Notes: generated by a model from the sequence alone, not told the origin. Counted from the stretch's first letter, positions 1-9,159 are shown. The stretch is DNA of 48,815 nt from a bacterium (GCA_024641325.1 JAHEDJ010000003.1:1-48815); one strand, 5' to 3'. Translations and numbers: made by a program.

Positions 1-4
1 CCCC

Positions 5-922
5 TCATCTCCCCGCATCCAGCGGCACCTCCACCTCCGCCACACCGCGCTGCTGGACCGAAGCAACGGCACCAACGATCAGCACCATGCCGACCACCTG
101 AATTGAGGCCATCTTCTCCGAGAACAGCAACAGAGCCGCGACGGCACCGATCACCGGTTCGGCGGTGGCGATAACCCCCACCAGGGCGGCAGACGCCCTC
201 TGCAGAGCCTGCAACTCCAGCATGAACGGAATCGCCGTCCCCAGCAATCCCATCCACAGCAACTCACCCCAAACCTTGGTGGGGAGGTCGGTCGGGAAGG
301 ACCAGATGGGTTGAATGACCGCCCACATCAGAGCCGAAATGGTGAACCCATAGGCCATGATCCCCGACGGAGCCATCGTGGCACCCAGTCGCTCACCGAT
401 CACGAGATAGGCGGCGAAGGTCGCCGCAGCCGCCAGGCCGGCACCGACGCCGATGAGGTCCATGGAACTCCCCTGCCATACCTCCGCAATCAGAGCAGTG
501 CCGACGAGAGCAGCGGCAGCGGCCAGCCAGGCCGACCGGAGAATCGATCTGTGTTCCGCAGTCCGCATCCAGACGAGGACCATGATCGGAGCGAGGAACT
601 GCAAAGTCATGCCCGGTCCCACCCCGATTCGATCTACGGCCTCGTAGTAGGCGACGTTGACCGCGGTCAGACTTGCCCCGAACAGCAGAAGAACCGACCA
701 TGGGCCCCGGCTCGCCAGCTTGCGCCGGTACCAGGCATACGGCAGCAAGAGAACTACGGCCACCATGGCCCTAGATTGCGCTGCCCGCGCCGGACTGATA
801 TCGGCCAGGGCATCGCTGGCAATTGCCCCGCTGATGCCGAACATCAGCGCTGCGCTGATCGCCAGCGCGAAGGCCGAACCCTTGTGGTTAGTCGTCTGCA
901 CAGGGCTATCCTGCCCCGCCAT
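5..922 (-). CDS. EamA/DMT-family membrane exporter
   Basis: About ten hydrophobic segments in two similar halves, with glycine- and alanine-rich helices and the AEPV stretch in the second half, mark this as a drug/metabolite transporter of the EamA (RhtA-like) type, about 300 residues as usual for the family. These proteins export small metabolites or amino acids across the cytoplasmic membrane; the substrate cannot be read. An ATG at 922 gives the longest sensible product. It overlaps the greA start on the other strand in a shared CATG. A GTG at 901 with purine-rich sequence upstream (GGGGCAGGAT) is a good alternative and would separate the two genes. The stop lies at the very edge of the window but is present. 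Confidence 0.85.
   Translation of the reverse strand: MAGQDSPVQTTNHKGSAFALAISAALMFGISGAIASDALADISPARAAQSRAMVAVVLLLPYAWYRRKLASRGPWSVLLLFGASLTAVNVAYYEAVDRIGVGPGMTLQFLAPIMVLVWMRTAEHRSILRSAWLAAAAALVGTALIAEVWQGSSMDLIGVGAGLAAAATFAAYLVIGERLGATMAPSGIMAYGFTISALMWAVIQPIWSFPTDLPTKVWGELLWMGLLGTAIPFMLELQALQRASAALVGVIATAEPVIGAVAALLLFSEKMASIQVVGMVLIVGAVASVQQRGVAEVEVPLDAGR
907..912 (+). promoter_or_regulatory. Candidate -10 box of greA (leaderless)
   Basis: TATCCT ends 8 bases before the greA ATG at 921, the spacing expected if transcription starts at or next to the start codon. A loose -35 (TTGTGG, 882-887) sits 19 bases upstream. There is no Shine-Dalgarno sequence before the ATG. The call is inferred from spacing. 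Confidence 0.35.
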
Positions 923-1397
923 GACCAATCAGACCACTTGGCTCACTCCTGCCGCACATAAAAAGCTGCAAGAAGAGTTCGAACACCTCACAACCGAAGG
1001 GCGGATCCACATCGAGGAGCGCATCGCCGAAGCGCGCTCCCACGGTGATATTCGCGAGAACGCCGACTACGACGCGGCCAAAAACGAGCAGGGCATGATG
1101 GAAGCCCGGATACGTCAGATCCGGCACCTCCTCGACACCGCCGAAGTTCGTGAAGCTGAAGACACGGGCGTTGTACAGGTTGGCACCATCGTTACGGTCG
1201 TCGACTCCGACGGTGAATCGGTGGAGTACTTCGTAGCACCAACTGAGAACAGAGTTCCCGGCTTCTTGCTGGCCTCTCCATCCGGCCCGCTCGGCAGCGC
1301 CCTGCTCGGTGCCGCTATCGGCGACGAAGTCAGCTACAAGGCGCCAGGCGGAACGTTCACGATGCGGGTCGAGGCGGTTAGGCCTTTCGAGGGATAG
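921..1397 (+). CDS. greA: Transcription elongation factor GreA
   Basis: The 158-residue product has the standard GreA size and layout. An N-terminal coiled-coil hairpin (residues ~1-75) carries the acidic DIRENADYDAAKNEQ tip, and a C-terminal FKBP-like domain follows, with the region around 'VGTIVTV' and 'GDEVSYKAP'. GreA binds the RNA polymerase secondary channel and stimulates cleavage of backtracked transcripts. The reading frame is open for 88 codons upstream, but homology starts at MTNQTTWLTPAA, so the ATG at 921 is chosen. The nearby TATCCT and lack of a ribosome binding site suggest a leaderless mRNA. The EamA gene diverges from the same spot. Confidence 0.95.
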   Translation: MTNQTTWLTPAAHKKLQEEFEHLTTEGRIHIEERIAEARSHGDIRENADYDAAKNEQGMMEARIRQIRHLLDTAEVREAEDTGVVQVGTIVTVVDSDGESVEYFVAPTENRVPGFLLASPSGPLGSALLGAAIGDEVSYKAPGGTFTMRVEAVRPFEG

Positions 1398-1541
1398 AAG
1401 CCGGCCAGAAGTCCTAGGTTCTGGGTTTTGAGTACCGGGTTCGATCTCAGCCCCTGCTATTGGAGAACCCTCTTCGACCCAATTACCATTTGCCTGCTGC
1501 TGTAGCCTGACCCCTGATCGAACCACCGCCTCGAGGCCACC

Positions 1542-2948
1542 ATGAAACTCCGCCTTCAAAGCCCGCGCGAGCTCGCCACCAGGCTCAGGCTTCTGGCGCG
1601 CCGTAGTCCGGAGAAAGTCGAGGAGTACCTCGATACCCACCACGAGGAGTGGGAAGCGCTGGCCGAAGCCGATCCACACGACGCGGCCGACATCCTCGAG
1701 GAACTCGGCGAGGAAGCGGCCACCGACCTCATCGCCGACCTCGACCCGGACGACGCGGCAGACGTCCTCGAAGAGATGCAAGACGACCTCGCCGCCGACA
1801 TCCTCCAGGAACTCGACCCGGAGGATGCAGCCGATCTGCTCGAGGAAATGCCGGCCGACGAAGCAGTCGACATCATCCACCGGCTCGATCCGGACGCGCA
1901 GCGGGAGCTGATCGCGAAACTGGAGCCGTTCTTCACCGATGAGGTCCGGCTGCTCCTCGAGTATCCGCAAGACACCGCCGGCGGCCACATGACATCTTCA
2001 TTCGCTTCACTTCCCATCGGCATCACTGCCGGAGAGGCAATCGAGCGAATCCGTCAGATGAACGAGGAACTCGAGGATCTGTCCTACGTCTACATCGTGG
2101 ATGATGACCGCACGCTGCTTGGTGTGTTGTCGTTTCGCGAATTGGTGTTCAAACGTCCCGGTGCTGATCTCGGCGACGTCATGATCCCCGACCCTGTCGC
2201 CGTCACCCCACTAACCGATCGCGAGATGGCGGCCGAACTGGCCCAGCGCTACCACCTCTACAGCCTTCCGGTTGTTGATGACAGGGGCCGGCTACTCGGC
2301 AGGCTCCCCAACGAAGAGATCATGGAAGCAATCCAGTTGGAGGCTTCCGAGGACTTCGCCCTCGCCACCGGTGCCGGCGCGCACGAGACCGTTTTCAGTC
2401 CGGTACTCGGATCCGTTCGCATGCGGCTGCCCTGGCTCAGCCTCAATCTCATGCTCGCACTGATGGTGACCTTCGTGATCGAGGCACAAACCGGGGTCAT
2501 CGAGGGCGAACCGGTTTTGGCCGCGCTCATGCCGGTCATCGCCCTTCTCGGCGGAAACAGCGGGTTCCAGAGCCTCGCCGTCGTCATCAGGGCTCTCGCT
2601 ACCAATGATGTGCCTGGAACACAGGTTTTTCCCGTGCTCGGCCGTCAGTTGGCTATCGGCGTGATGAACGGCGTCGTCCTGGCGGTTGCCGCCGGCGCCC
2701 TGGCAATGCTGCTGCTCACTACCGGTGTATTCCAATCGAGTTCATCGCCGGCCCTCGTCGGATTAGCCGTGGGCATTGCGGCTCTCGGCAACGTTTCGAT
2801 CGCCGGTTTTGCCGGATCGGGGATCCCGCTGTTGATGCGAAAGCTCGGATTCGACCCCGCTCAGGCGTCGAGCATCTTTCTCACCTTGATCACCGACATC
2901 GTCGGCTTCGGAGGCTTCCTGGCCGTCGCCGCGCTTCTGCTGAGTTAG
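1542..2948 (+). CDS. mgtE: Magnesium transporter MgtE
   Basis: The 468-residue product has the three MgtE parts in order. First is an acidic N-terminal superhelical domain (~residues 25-135) built of repeated 'DAADxLEE' units. Next is a pair of CBS domains (~140-270), the first starting at the conserved DTAGGHMT. Last is a five-helix membrane domain from ~295 with the conserved 'PVIALLGGNSGFQS' stretch and a final 'LITDIVGFGGFL' helix. MgtE is a Mg2+-gated Mg2+ channel in the cytoplasmic membrane, closed when its cytoplasmic domains bind Mg2+. A GAGG five bases before the ATG supports the start. The gene ends 24 bases from the convergent diguanylate cyclase gene. Confidence 0.95.
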   Translation: MKLRLQSPRELATRLRLLARRSPEKVEEYLDTHHEEWEALAEADPHDAADILEELGEEAATDLIADLDPDDAADVLEEMQDDLAADILQELDPEDAADLLEEMPADEAVDIIHRLDPDAQRELIAKLEPFFTDEVRLLLEYPQDTAGGHMTSSFASLPIGITAGEAIERIRQMNEELEDLSYVYIVDDDRTLLGVLSFRELVFKRPGADLGDVMIPDPVAVTPLTDREMAAELAQRYHLYSLPVVDDRGRLLGRLPNEEIMEAIQLEASEDFALATGAGAHETVFSPVLGSVRMRLPWLSLNLMLALMVTFVIEAQTGVIEGEPVLAALMPVIALLGGNSGFQSLAVVIRALATNDVPGTQVFPVLGRQLAIGVMNGVVLAVAAGALAMLLLTTGVFQSSSSPALVGLAVGIAALGNVSIAGFAGSGIPLLMRKLGFDPAQASSIFLTLITDIVGFGGFLAVAALLLS

Positions 2949-2971
2949 ATACCCACAACCTTCGAGGGATC

Positions 2972-4555
2972 TCAGCCTGTCTTGCCGGGGAACTCCAAAA
3001 CGGTGGCGGTTGTGTTCATCTGCCTGTCCACCTCGACCATCGCCCGCACGGCATCGGGGTCGAACCGGCTGCCGGCGTTGGCGCGCAATTCTGAAAGAGC
3101 CTCGTCGGAGGTCAGCGGAGGTCGGTGTGGCCGGTCAGACACCATCGCGTCGTATGCGTCGGCCACCAATACGATCCTGGCGAATAGAGGAATGTCGTCG
3201 CCGGACAACTTGCGGGGGTACCCCTCGCCGTCCAACTGCTCGTGGTGGCACAACACTCCATCGGCTACATCTTCGTGGACTGCATCGCCGATGAGCTGGA
3301 ACCCGTTGGTAGCGTGCGAGCGGATGGTCGCCCAATCGTCGGCGGTGAGCGGATCGGTCTTCAGCAGCACCGAATCCGGAACCGCGAGCATCCCGACATC
3401 GTGCAGAAGTCCGGTCAATCGCAGACGCTCGAGTTCAAAGACCCGCAGTTCGAGAACAGTCCCTATCTGCGTGGCCAGCTCGGCGACCCGGACGGAATGG
3501 TCGGCCAGCCATGGTGCCCGCATGCGCAGCGCAGCCAGCAGCGTTCCCACGACCGGGGTGATCGATGCCAGAGCTCGGCCTGATCCGGCGAAGGCCGGGG
3601 CTCCGCCTGCGAGCTTGGTGCAGTTCTTCCCTGCACGCTTCGCCGAATACAGTGCACGGTCCGACGCTTCAACGATGTCCTTGGCGGATTGGGCGTCGTG
3701 AGGAAACACCGAAACCCCAAGGCTGATAGTCACCTGGCCGACACCGGGCATCGGCTGATCGGCGACGGCCAGACGGATCCGTTCGGCAGCCTGGATGGCT
3801 CCATCGGCATCCGTTTCGGGCATGATGATCCCGAACTCCTCACCCCCGACCCGGCAGGCGATATCAACTTCTCGAATCTGCCTGCGGAATGCCTCACCCA
3901 TTCCTCGCAACACGGCGTCGCCCGTGCTGTGCCCGTAGTTGTCGTTGATCGCCTTGAAGTCGTCGATGTCGGCCATCACCACCGCGAGCGGGCGGTCGTA
4001 ACGGCGGGCACGTTCGAGCTCTTCGCCGAGCCGGTCAAAGAAGTAGCCATGGTTCTTGAGGCCGGTGAGCCAGTCCGTTACAGAGAGGGCCTGCAGCTGG
4101 GTAACCGATTGTTCGAGTTCCTCGTTGCGTTCCCGCTCACGCTCGTAGAGGCGGCTGATCTCCTCGAGGACGGGTCGACTGGCTTCGGCGGAGAGCAAGC
4201 CGGATCCGCTGGCCACCGCCCGAATCGCGCCGATTAGATCGGCCGGTTTGCCCTTCACCACGTAGGCGGCCGTACCGGTTGACACCATCTCTCCGAGACG
4301 CGCCACATCACCAAAGGACGCGATGGCCACTATTTCGAGCCTGTGGGGCGATAGATCGCGGAGCCGTCGAGCAGCAGTAACAGCCCCCATTCCGGGCAGG
4401 GACACGTCGATAACGGCCACAGTCGGGGACATAACCCGAGCGCGCTGTAGAGCCTCCTCACCGGTAGAGGCTTCAACGACAACGTCCAACCCCGACCCGA
4501 CCAGCACACTTGCCGTGGCTGCGCGGGCGGTGGCATCGCCGTCAACGATCATCAC
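2972..4555 (-). CDS. Response regulator with GGDEF and HD-GYP output domains
   Basis: Three signalling domains are present. Residues 1-~115 form a receiver domain with Asp50 in VIDVSLPG as the likely phosphate acceptor. Residues ~165-315 form a GGDEF diguanylate cyclase domain with the active-site GGEEF, and an RxxD (REVD) five residues before it, the usual product-inhibition site. From ~340 comes an HD-GYP domain with LLHDVGM and HHEQLDGEGYP, the c-di-GMP phosphodiesterase signature. One protein may therefore make and degrade c-di-GMP under phosphorylation control. No partner kinase is adjacent. The GTG at 4555 has no ribosome site at the right distance, while GGAGGG lies five bases before an in-frame CTG at 4567, which would give the more typical N-terminus (M)DIRVMIVD. 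Confidence 0.92.
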   Translation of the reverse strand: MMIVDGDATARAATASVLVGSGLDVVVEASTGEEALQRARVMSPTVAVIDVSLPGMGAVTAARRLRDLSPHRLEIVAIASFGDVARLGEMVSTGTAAYVVKGKPADLIGAIRAVASGSGLLSAEASRPVLEEISRLYERERERNEELEQSVTQLQALSVTDWLTGLKNHGYFFDRLGEELERARRYDRPLAVVMADIDDFKAINDNYGHSTGDAVLRGMGEAFRRQIREVDIACRVGGEEFGIIMPETDADGAIQAAERIRLAVADQPMPGVGQVTISLGVSVFPHDAQSAKDIVEASDRALYSAKRAGKNCTKLAGGAPAFAGSGRALASITPVVGTLLAALRMRAPWLADHSVRVAELATQIGTVLELRVFELERLRLTGLLHDVGMLAVPDSVLLKTDPLTADDWATIRSHATNGFQLIGDAVHEDVADGVLCHHEQLDGEGYPRKLSGDDIPLFARIVLVADAYDAMVSDRPHRPPLTSDEALSELRANAGSRFDPDAVRAMVEVDRQMNTTATVLEFPGKTG

Positions 4556-4634
4556 TCGAATGTCCAGAGCGGCCCTCCGCGTCCGATAGCTTCTACATGA
4601 CTATCGGCGCGAACCGGCTCTTCTTTGAGGAACT

Positions 4635-5177
4635 CTACGAACCGATTTCGTAACCGGGGATATCCTGGAAAGGTCCCTGGAAGGACACCGACGTCCCGTC
4701 GACGAGCTTCAGCAGATAATGCGCATCCAGATCTGCCCTCTGGGCGTCCGACAGATCGGCCGGATCGGCCAGCACGAGATCGAGGACCGACGCATCGTCA
4801 ATGATGTGTGCTTCTGCAACCGGTCCGAAAGTGTCGACGACGTCAAGGATGACCTGTTCTAGATCGTGGTCGGATACGCCATCACCGACACCTTCGAGGA
4901 CGACCACCAGAAGATCTCCGTTGTCGCCCGGGCTTCTATGAGCAATGTCGTACTCCGGCAGCATTGCCTCTTCTGTGGTCGTGGTCGTTGTGTCTTCCGG
5001 TTCGGTCGAGTCCGGCGAGTCAGCCGATCCGATTGCAGACGAGTCTCCCCCGCTTGCCAAACTCGTCGCGGTCGCCGACCCATCTTCGGGAAGAGTGGTG
5101 GTTGCCTCGTCATCACCGCTACACGCGGCCAATACGAGTAACCCGATGAGGCCCAGAATCAGAATTCGAATGCGCAT
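4635..5177 (-). CDS. Putative lipoprotein, function unknown
   Basis: A basic, hydrophobic N-terminus ends in the lipobox LAAC, so the mature protein should be lipid-anchored outside the membrane. A low-complexity threonine/serine/glutamate stretch follows (residues ~28-70), typical of a linker, and then a small globular part of about 100 residues rich in aspartate. I recognise no family. The ATG at 5177 is preferred over the in-frame TTG at 5186 because it gives a standard signal peptide with GAGG just upstream. It lies 67 bases downstream of nothing related: the next gene in its direction is the c-di-GMP regulator, and the M23 gene diverges from it. Confidence 0.7.
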   Translation of the reverse strand: MRIRILILGLIGLLVLAACSGDDEATTTLPEDGSATATSLASGGDSSAIGSADSPDSTEPEDTTTTTTEEAMLPEYDIAHRSPGDNGDLLVVVLEGVGDGVSDHDLEQVILDVVDTFGPVAEAHIIDDASVLDLVLADPADLSDAQRADLDAHYLLKLVDGTSVSFQGPFQDIPGYEIGS

Positions 5178-5232
5178 GACCCTCAAACGTACACGAACGG
5201 CACCTAGTTCCTTCGACTATCCGCCGCTCCGG

Positions 5233-5238
5233 TAGTGT
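5233..5238 (+). promoter_or_regulatory. Candidate -10 box of the M23 gene
   Basis: TAGTGT ends seven bases before the ATG at 5246, and no Shine-Dalgarno sequence is present. This fits the leaderless pattern seen at several other genes here. Confidence 0.3.
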
Positions 5239-5245
5239 TCGGCAG

Positions 5246-6430
5246 ATGAATCGGGCCGGGTGGAGTGTCCTGAGCGTTTTGATCGCGCTCGTTGTCTCAA
5301 CGGGTCCTGCCGTTGCGCAGGAAGCAGAAGGCCTGTCCGCATGTCCGCCGACCACCCTCGATGACCTCTTCCCCGTCGTGAACGAGCCGGTGGAGCTGCA
5401 AGAGGCACCTACCGAACCCGCCTGTCGACCGTTTGTCTATCCGCTCGTCTATCCCGTTTCTGGCCCCTCCATTCCGATCGCCTCGTTCGGTGCCGACCGC
5501 GAAGGTCACCGGCACGGTGGCAACGATATTGCCGCTGCTGCCATGACCCCCGTGGTGGCCGGCGCCTCGGGACGAATCTCGTGGATCGACGACGAGTGCT
5601 GCTCCCTCGCTATCCGGCACGACGACGGATGGACGACCTGGTACATCCACCTGAACAACGACACCTTCGGAACGGACGACGGACTCGGATGGGGCATTGC
5701 TCCCGGGCTCGAGATCGACGGCATCGTCCAGAAGGGAGATCTCATCGGTTGGGTCGGTGATTCCGGGAACGCCGAAGATTCCCAACCACATCTCCATTTC
5801 GAGATTCGCACCCCACAAGATATCAGCATCGACCCTGCCGCCAGCCTTGCCTCTGCGCGTGACCGGCCCGGCAGCGAGGGATTCAGCGGGCCATTTGCAG
5901 ATGATGACTCGAGCCCATTCGGAAATGCTATCTCGACTTTGACCTCCATCGGCTTGTTGCAGGCCTGCGAGGGGAACCCCACCTCCTTCTGCCCCGACCG
6001 GCCGGCGACCGGAGCTCAAACCGCGGCGATCATCGCTCGCATCACAGATCTCGACATGACCGATGTTCGTCTGGCCAGAATCCCGGAGGGCCCATGGCAG
6101 GATGCGCTGATGAGGGCGATGGGGATCCGCCGGGACAGCCTGGCGCCGTCGGCATGCGCCCTTGCGCGGTTCTGTTCCGACACACCGATCACGTTCGGAG
6201 ACCTCGGGACGATGCTGCGTCTTCTCCCGGTGCTGGCAGATTCGAAGACCGACACTCTCATGACGGTCGATGAGTTCGCAGTAGGCATGCTCGAACAGGT
6301 CGAGGGAACGGACCCGCTTCGCTCCTGCGCCGCGCGGCGGACCGGTGTAGTGACGGGTGGACAACTGGCCGAGATGGTCGCCCGAGCTCTGGGAATGGTC
6401 GGCCCGCCCCCGTGTGATCAGATCGAGTGA
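5246..6430 (+). CDS. Secreted M23-type peptidase with SLH-like repeats
   Basis: A signal peptide is visible (MNRAGWSVLSVLIALVVSTG..AQ). Residues ~70-205 form a lysostaphin/LytM-type M23 domain with the zinc-site motifs HRHGGND and HLHFE, so cleavage of peptidoglycan cross-bridges is likely. Residues ~225-390 contain three cysteine-bearing repeats, the first resembling the S-layer-homology repeats common in Acidimicrobiia (LLQACEG...FCPDRPATGAQTAAIIAR). The protein is thus probably exported and held at the cell wall. It overlaps by 13 bases the convergent aminotransferase gene. The function of the C-terminal part is inferred only from repeat similarity, and the SLH units are weak. Confidence 0.85.
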   Translation: MNRAGWSVLSVLIALVVSTGPAVAQEAEGLSACPPTTLDDLFPVVNEPVELQEAPTEPACRPFVYPLVYPVSGPSIPIASFGADREGHRHGGNDIAAAAMTPVVAGASGRISWIDDECCSLAIRHDDGWTTWYIHLNNDTFGTDDGLGWGIAPGLEIDGIVQKGDLIGWVGDSGNAEDSQPHLHFEIRTPQDISIDPAASLASARDRPGSEGFSGPFADDDSSPFGNAISTLTSIGLLQACEGNPTSFCPDRPATGAQTAAIIARITDLDMTDVRLARIPEGPWQDALMRAMGIRRDSLAPSACALARFCSDTPITFGDLGTMLRLLPVLADSKTDTLMTVDEFAVGMLEQVEGTDPLRSCAARRTGVVTGGQLAEMVARALGMVGPPPCDQIE

Positions 6431-7251
6431 GTCGCTGCCCGGACGCGCCGACTGAAAGCCTCCTGCAGCTGCAACGTGACGGGCCCGTGCCCAAACCGAC
6501 GATCGCCGACCCGTGTTACCGGCATCACTTCATTGACCGTCGACAGGATGAAGAACTCCGCGGCGTTATCCAGTCTCGAAGTCTGAAAGTGGCCCTCGCG
6601 AACATCGATACCGAGATCGGCTGCCACTTCCAGAGTCACAGTGCGGGTTATCGAAGACAGGATGCCGAGATCGAGCGATGGGGTTTCGACGCAGCCGTCG
6701 ACAACCCACCCGATCGAATTGGTAGGGCCTTCGAGCATCATGCCTTCCCGGCTTACGAGCATCGCATTGTCGAAACCGGCGGCCTTCGCCATTCTCATCG
6801 ATGCCATGTTCGGCCCGTAAGAAAGGCCCTTGACGCCGGCGAGAGCCCATGGAAACCCACCGGGATGCCAGGGTGCGGCTATTTCGGCCAGCGAAATCGA
6901 GGCGGGCAGGTCGGGCAGCTCCTCCCAGAATACGATCAGCCTCGGCGGTGCCTCGACGTGAGCATCGGTGCCACCTCGAGTCGCGATGACGCGAACTACG
7001 CAGTCGCCACCATCAGCAGCCGCCAACGAGATCCAGCCGGCGAGAACGTCGCGTTCGGGCAGCGAACCTTCCATGCCCAGGACGGAGGCACTGTTCCAGA
7101 GTCGATCCAGATGGGCTTCCGTGGCGAAGGCAACGCCTTCGTAGGAGCGCAGCGCTTCAAAGCATCCGTCTCCTCGGACTACTCCCCAGTCGAACACAGA
7201 GACGGATGCGGTGTCGGGGTCGGCCTCATGGCCGTCTATTAAGACTCGCAT
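6418..7251 (-). CDS. Class IV PLP aminotransferase (4-amino-4-deoxychorismate lyase or branched-chain aminotransferase type)
   Basis: The fold-type IV signatures are present: an N-terminal FDWGVVRGDGCFEALR loop, the PLP lysine in GVKGLSYGPNM, and EGPTNSIGWVVDG where the conserved glutamate and asparagine follow. The length (277 residues) fits PabC or small DAAT/IlvE-like enzymes. Telling lyase from aminotransferase needs a tree; with no pab or ilv genes beside it I leave the symbol blank. The ATG at 7251 starts exactly at the usual MRVLIDGxE N-terminus. A 41-codon upstream extension in the open frame has no family resemblance. No clear ribosome binding site precedes it. Confidence 0.85.
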   Translation of the reverse strand: MRVLIDGHEADPDTASVSVFDWGVVRGDGCFEALRSYEGVAFATEAHLDRLWNSASVLGMEGSLPERDVLAGWISLAAADGGDCVVRVIATRGGTDAHVEAPPRLIVFWEELPDLPASISLAEIAAPWHPGGFPWALAGVKGLSYGPNMASMRMAKAAGFDNAMLVSREGMMLEGPTNSIGWVVDGCVETPSLDLGILSSITRTVTLEVAADLGIDVREGHFQTSRLDNAAEFFILSTVNEVMPVTRVGDRRFGHGPVTLQLQEAFSRRVRAATHSI

Positions 7252-7331
7252 GGGACGGAGGGTAGCGGTGGGCCGATTGTCATCAGTCGTCAGCCTCCAG
7301 CCCCTGGCCACCGGCCGAGGGGAGTGTTCAT

Positions 7332-7349
7332 TGCGAATCGCGAATCGCG
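7332..7349. repeat. Copy of a short intergenic repeat (GCGAATCGCGAATCGCG type)
   Basis: TGCGAATCGCGAATCGCG lies in the 158-bp gap between the aminotransferase and nadE. It shares the CGAATCGCGAA core with copies at 13362-13392 and 18968-18979, and related sequence at 47108-47123. All copies are in gaps between genes. Confidence 0.5.
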
Positions 7350-7409
7350 TAGTCCGGTCCGGGCTGCTCGCCACGGCGAACTTCCCCCGGCCCGATCCGG
7401 CCGCGTCGC

Positions 7410-9119
7410 TCAGCCGTCGGTGTACCGGTTGGTGATCGGGAGTCTGCGGTCCTTGCCGAAAGCCTTCGTCGTGATCTTGACTCCCGGGGCCGCCTGCCTT
7501 CGCTTGTATTCGTTCCGATCCACCATTCGTGTCACTCTTGTTACGACCTCCTTGGAATAGCCCCTGGCAACGATGCTCGCTACCGAGAGATCCTCCTCTA
7601 CATATCCCGCCAGAATCCCGTCGAGCGTCTCGTAGTCGGGGAGGCTGTCGCTATCGAGTTGGTCGGGACGCAACTCTGCAGACGGTGGCTTGTCGATGAT
7701 CGAGCGCGGGATCACCTCCCGTTCGAGGTTGCGCCATTCCGACAAACGGTAGACAAGGGTCTTGAGGACGTCTTTCAAGACGGCGTATCCACCAGCCATA
7801 TCCCCGTAGAGAGTGGCGTAGCCGACTGCCATCTCGGATTTGTTGCCAGTTGCCACGACCATCCCGCCGAATTTATTCGACACCGCCATCAGGATTGCGC
7901 CGCGAATCCGGGCTTGCAGGTTCTCTTCTGCTACCCCGAACGGCTCGCCGGCAAACACCGGGTCGAGCGTTTCGAGGTATGCGGCGAACACTCCGTCCAT
8001 CGGCACGACATCGAAACGTATCTCCAACCGCTCTGCGAGATCCCGGGCATCTGCGACAGATCCTTCCGAGCTGAAACGCGAAGGCATCGATATACCCCAC
8101 ACATGATCCGACCCCAGCGCATCAGTTGCGATCGCGGCCGTCAGCGCAGAATCAATGCCGCCGGAGAGTCCGACGACAACGTGCTCGAATCCGTTCTTAC
8201 GCACGTAATCCCGGAGGCCCACCACCAGCGCTCGATAGACCTCAGCTTCCGGGGACTTGAGGAGCGGAACCGGCTCAACAGGATCCAGCGCTCGAGGACC
8301 GGCCCGTCCGGAGGAGATCGAGTCGACCACCCTGTCGGACTTCCGTTCGGGGACCGGTACATCGAGGACGAACCTCTGCTCGACGAACTGCGGGGCGCGA
8401 TAGAGAAGGCCTCCATCGGCAGCGAGAACAACGCTTGCACCATCGAATACGAGCTCGTCCTGTCCCCCTACCTGATTGACGTAAACGACGGGAGTGGCTG
8501 CCTCCAGCGCGCGGCGGCGGAGCATTTCTTCTCGCTGCGTCGCCTTGCCGTAGTGAAACGGAGAGGCGTTGATGTTCAAGAGGATCTGAGCACCGCTCGC
8601 TGCTTGCTGCGACGGAGGCCCGTCTTCAACCCAGATGTCTTCGCAGACGGAGACTCCAACTGCGACGCCGTCGACGCCCCAGAGGGCCGCGTCATCGCCG
8701 CCGCGTGCGAAATAGCGGGTCTCGTCGAAAACCCCGTAATCCGGCAGTAGGACCTTGTGATATACGCCGCGAACTGCGCCGTCGTGGAGAAGTGCCGCTC
8801 CATTGGCGAGTGTCCGTCCCATTGCATCCCCGGAAGGCGAGCGGCCTGTGCTGGTTCTGTCGACGAACCCCACCACAGTCACGACACTCCGAGCAGTCGT
8901 CGCCAATCGCTGCAACACCTCCAGGTTGGCATCTATGAAACCGTTACGTAGCAAGAGGTCTTCCGGGGGGTAGCCGGTAATGGCGAGCTCGGGCAAGACG
9001 AGCACATCTGCGACCATTTCCTCTGCCCAGGTCATGGCGGAGAGGATCTTTTGCTCGTTGCCGATCAGATCTCCAACGACCACGTCGAGTTGCGCTCCTG
9101 CCACGCGAAGGTTTTGCAT
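7410..9119 (-). CDS. nadE: Glutamine-dependent NAD+ synthetase
   Basis: The 569-residue product joins an N-terminal nitrilase-type glutaminase domain (residues 1-~265) to a C-terminal NAD+ synthetase domain. The glutaminase triad is visible as Glu in VLPELAITGY, Lys in GVYHKVLLPDYG and Cys in GVSVCEDIW. The synthetase domain has the ATP-pyrophosphatase P-loop GLSGGIDSALT and the C-terminal KPPSAELRPDQLDSDSLPDYE. It converts deamido-NAD+ to NAD+ using ATP and glutamine-derived ammonia, the last step of NAD synthesis in the cytoplasm. The gene stands alone, with divergent glnE upstream. Confidence 0.97.
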   Translation of the reverse strand: MQNLRVAGAQLDVVVGDLIGNEQKILSAMTWAEEMVADVLVLPELAITGYPPEDLLLRNGFIDANLEVLQRLATTARSVVTVVGFVDRTSTGRSPSGDAMGRTLANGAALLHDGAVRGVYHKVLLPDYGVFDETRYFARGGDDAALWGVDGVAVGVSVCEDIWVEDGPPSQQAASGAQILLNINASPFHYGKATQREEMLRRRALEAATPVVYVNQVGGQDELVFDGASVVLAADGGLLYRAPQFVEQRFVLDVPVPERKSDRVVDSISSGRAGPRALDPVEPVPLLKSPEAEVYRALVVGLRDYVRKNGFEHVVVGLSGGIDSALTAAIATDALGSDHVWGISMPSRFSSEGSVADARDLAERLEIRFDVVPMDGVFAAYLETLDPVFAGEPFGVAEENLQARIRGAILMAVSNKFGGMVVATGNKSEMAVGYATLYGDMAGGYAVLKDVLKTLVYRLSEWRNLEREVIPRSIIDKPPSAELRPDQLDSDSLPDYETLDGILAGYVEEDLSVASIVARGYSKEVVTRVTRMVDRNEYKRRQAAPGVKITTKAFGKDRRLPITNRYTDG

Positions 9120-9159
9120 GGGCGTAGCTTAGGAAAGCGCCGACTATCCAAGGGCGGGA

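Noticed and set aside
1425-1475. tRNA-like T-arm (GGGTTCGATCTC) before mgtE.
   Set aside because: The flanking bases cannot form the T stem, and no acceptor or anticodon arm is present.
906-1988. Long minus-strand frame (360 codons) across greA and mgtE.
   Set aside because: It overlaps two certain genes and its composition is that of a shadow frame.
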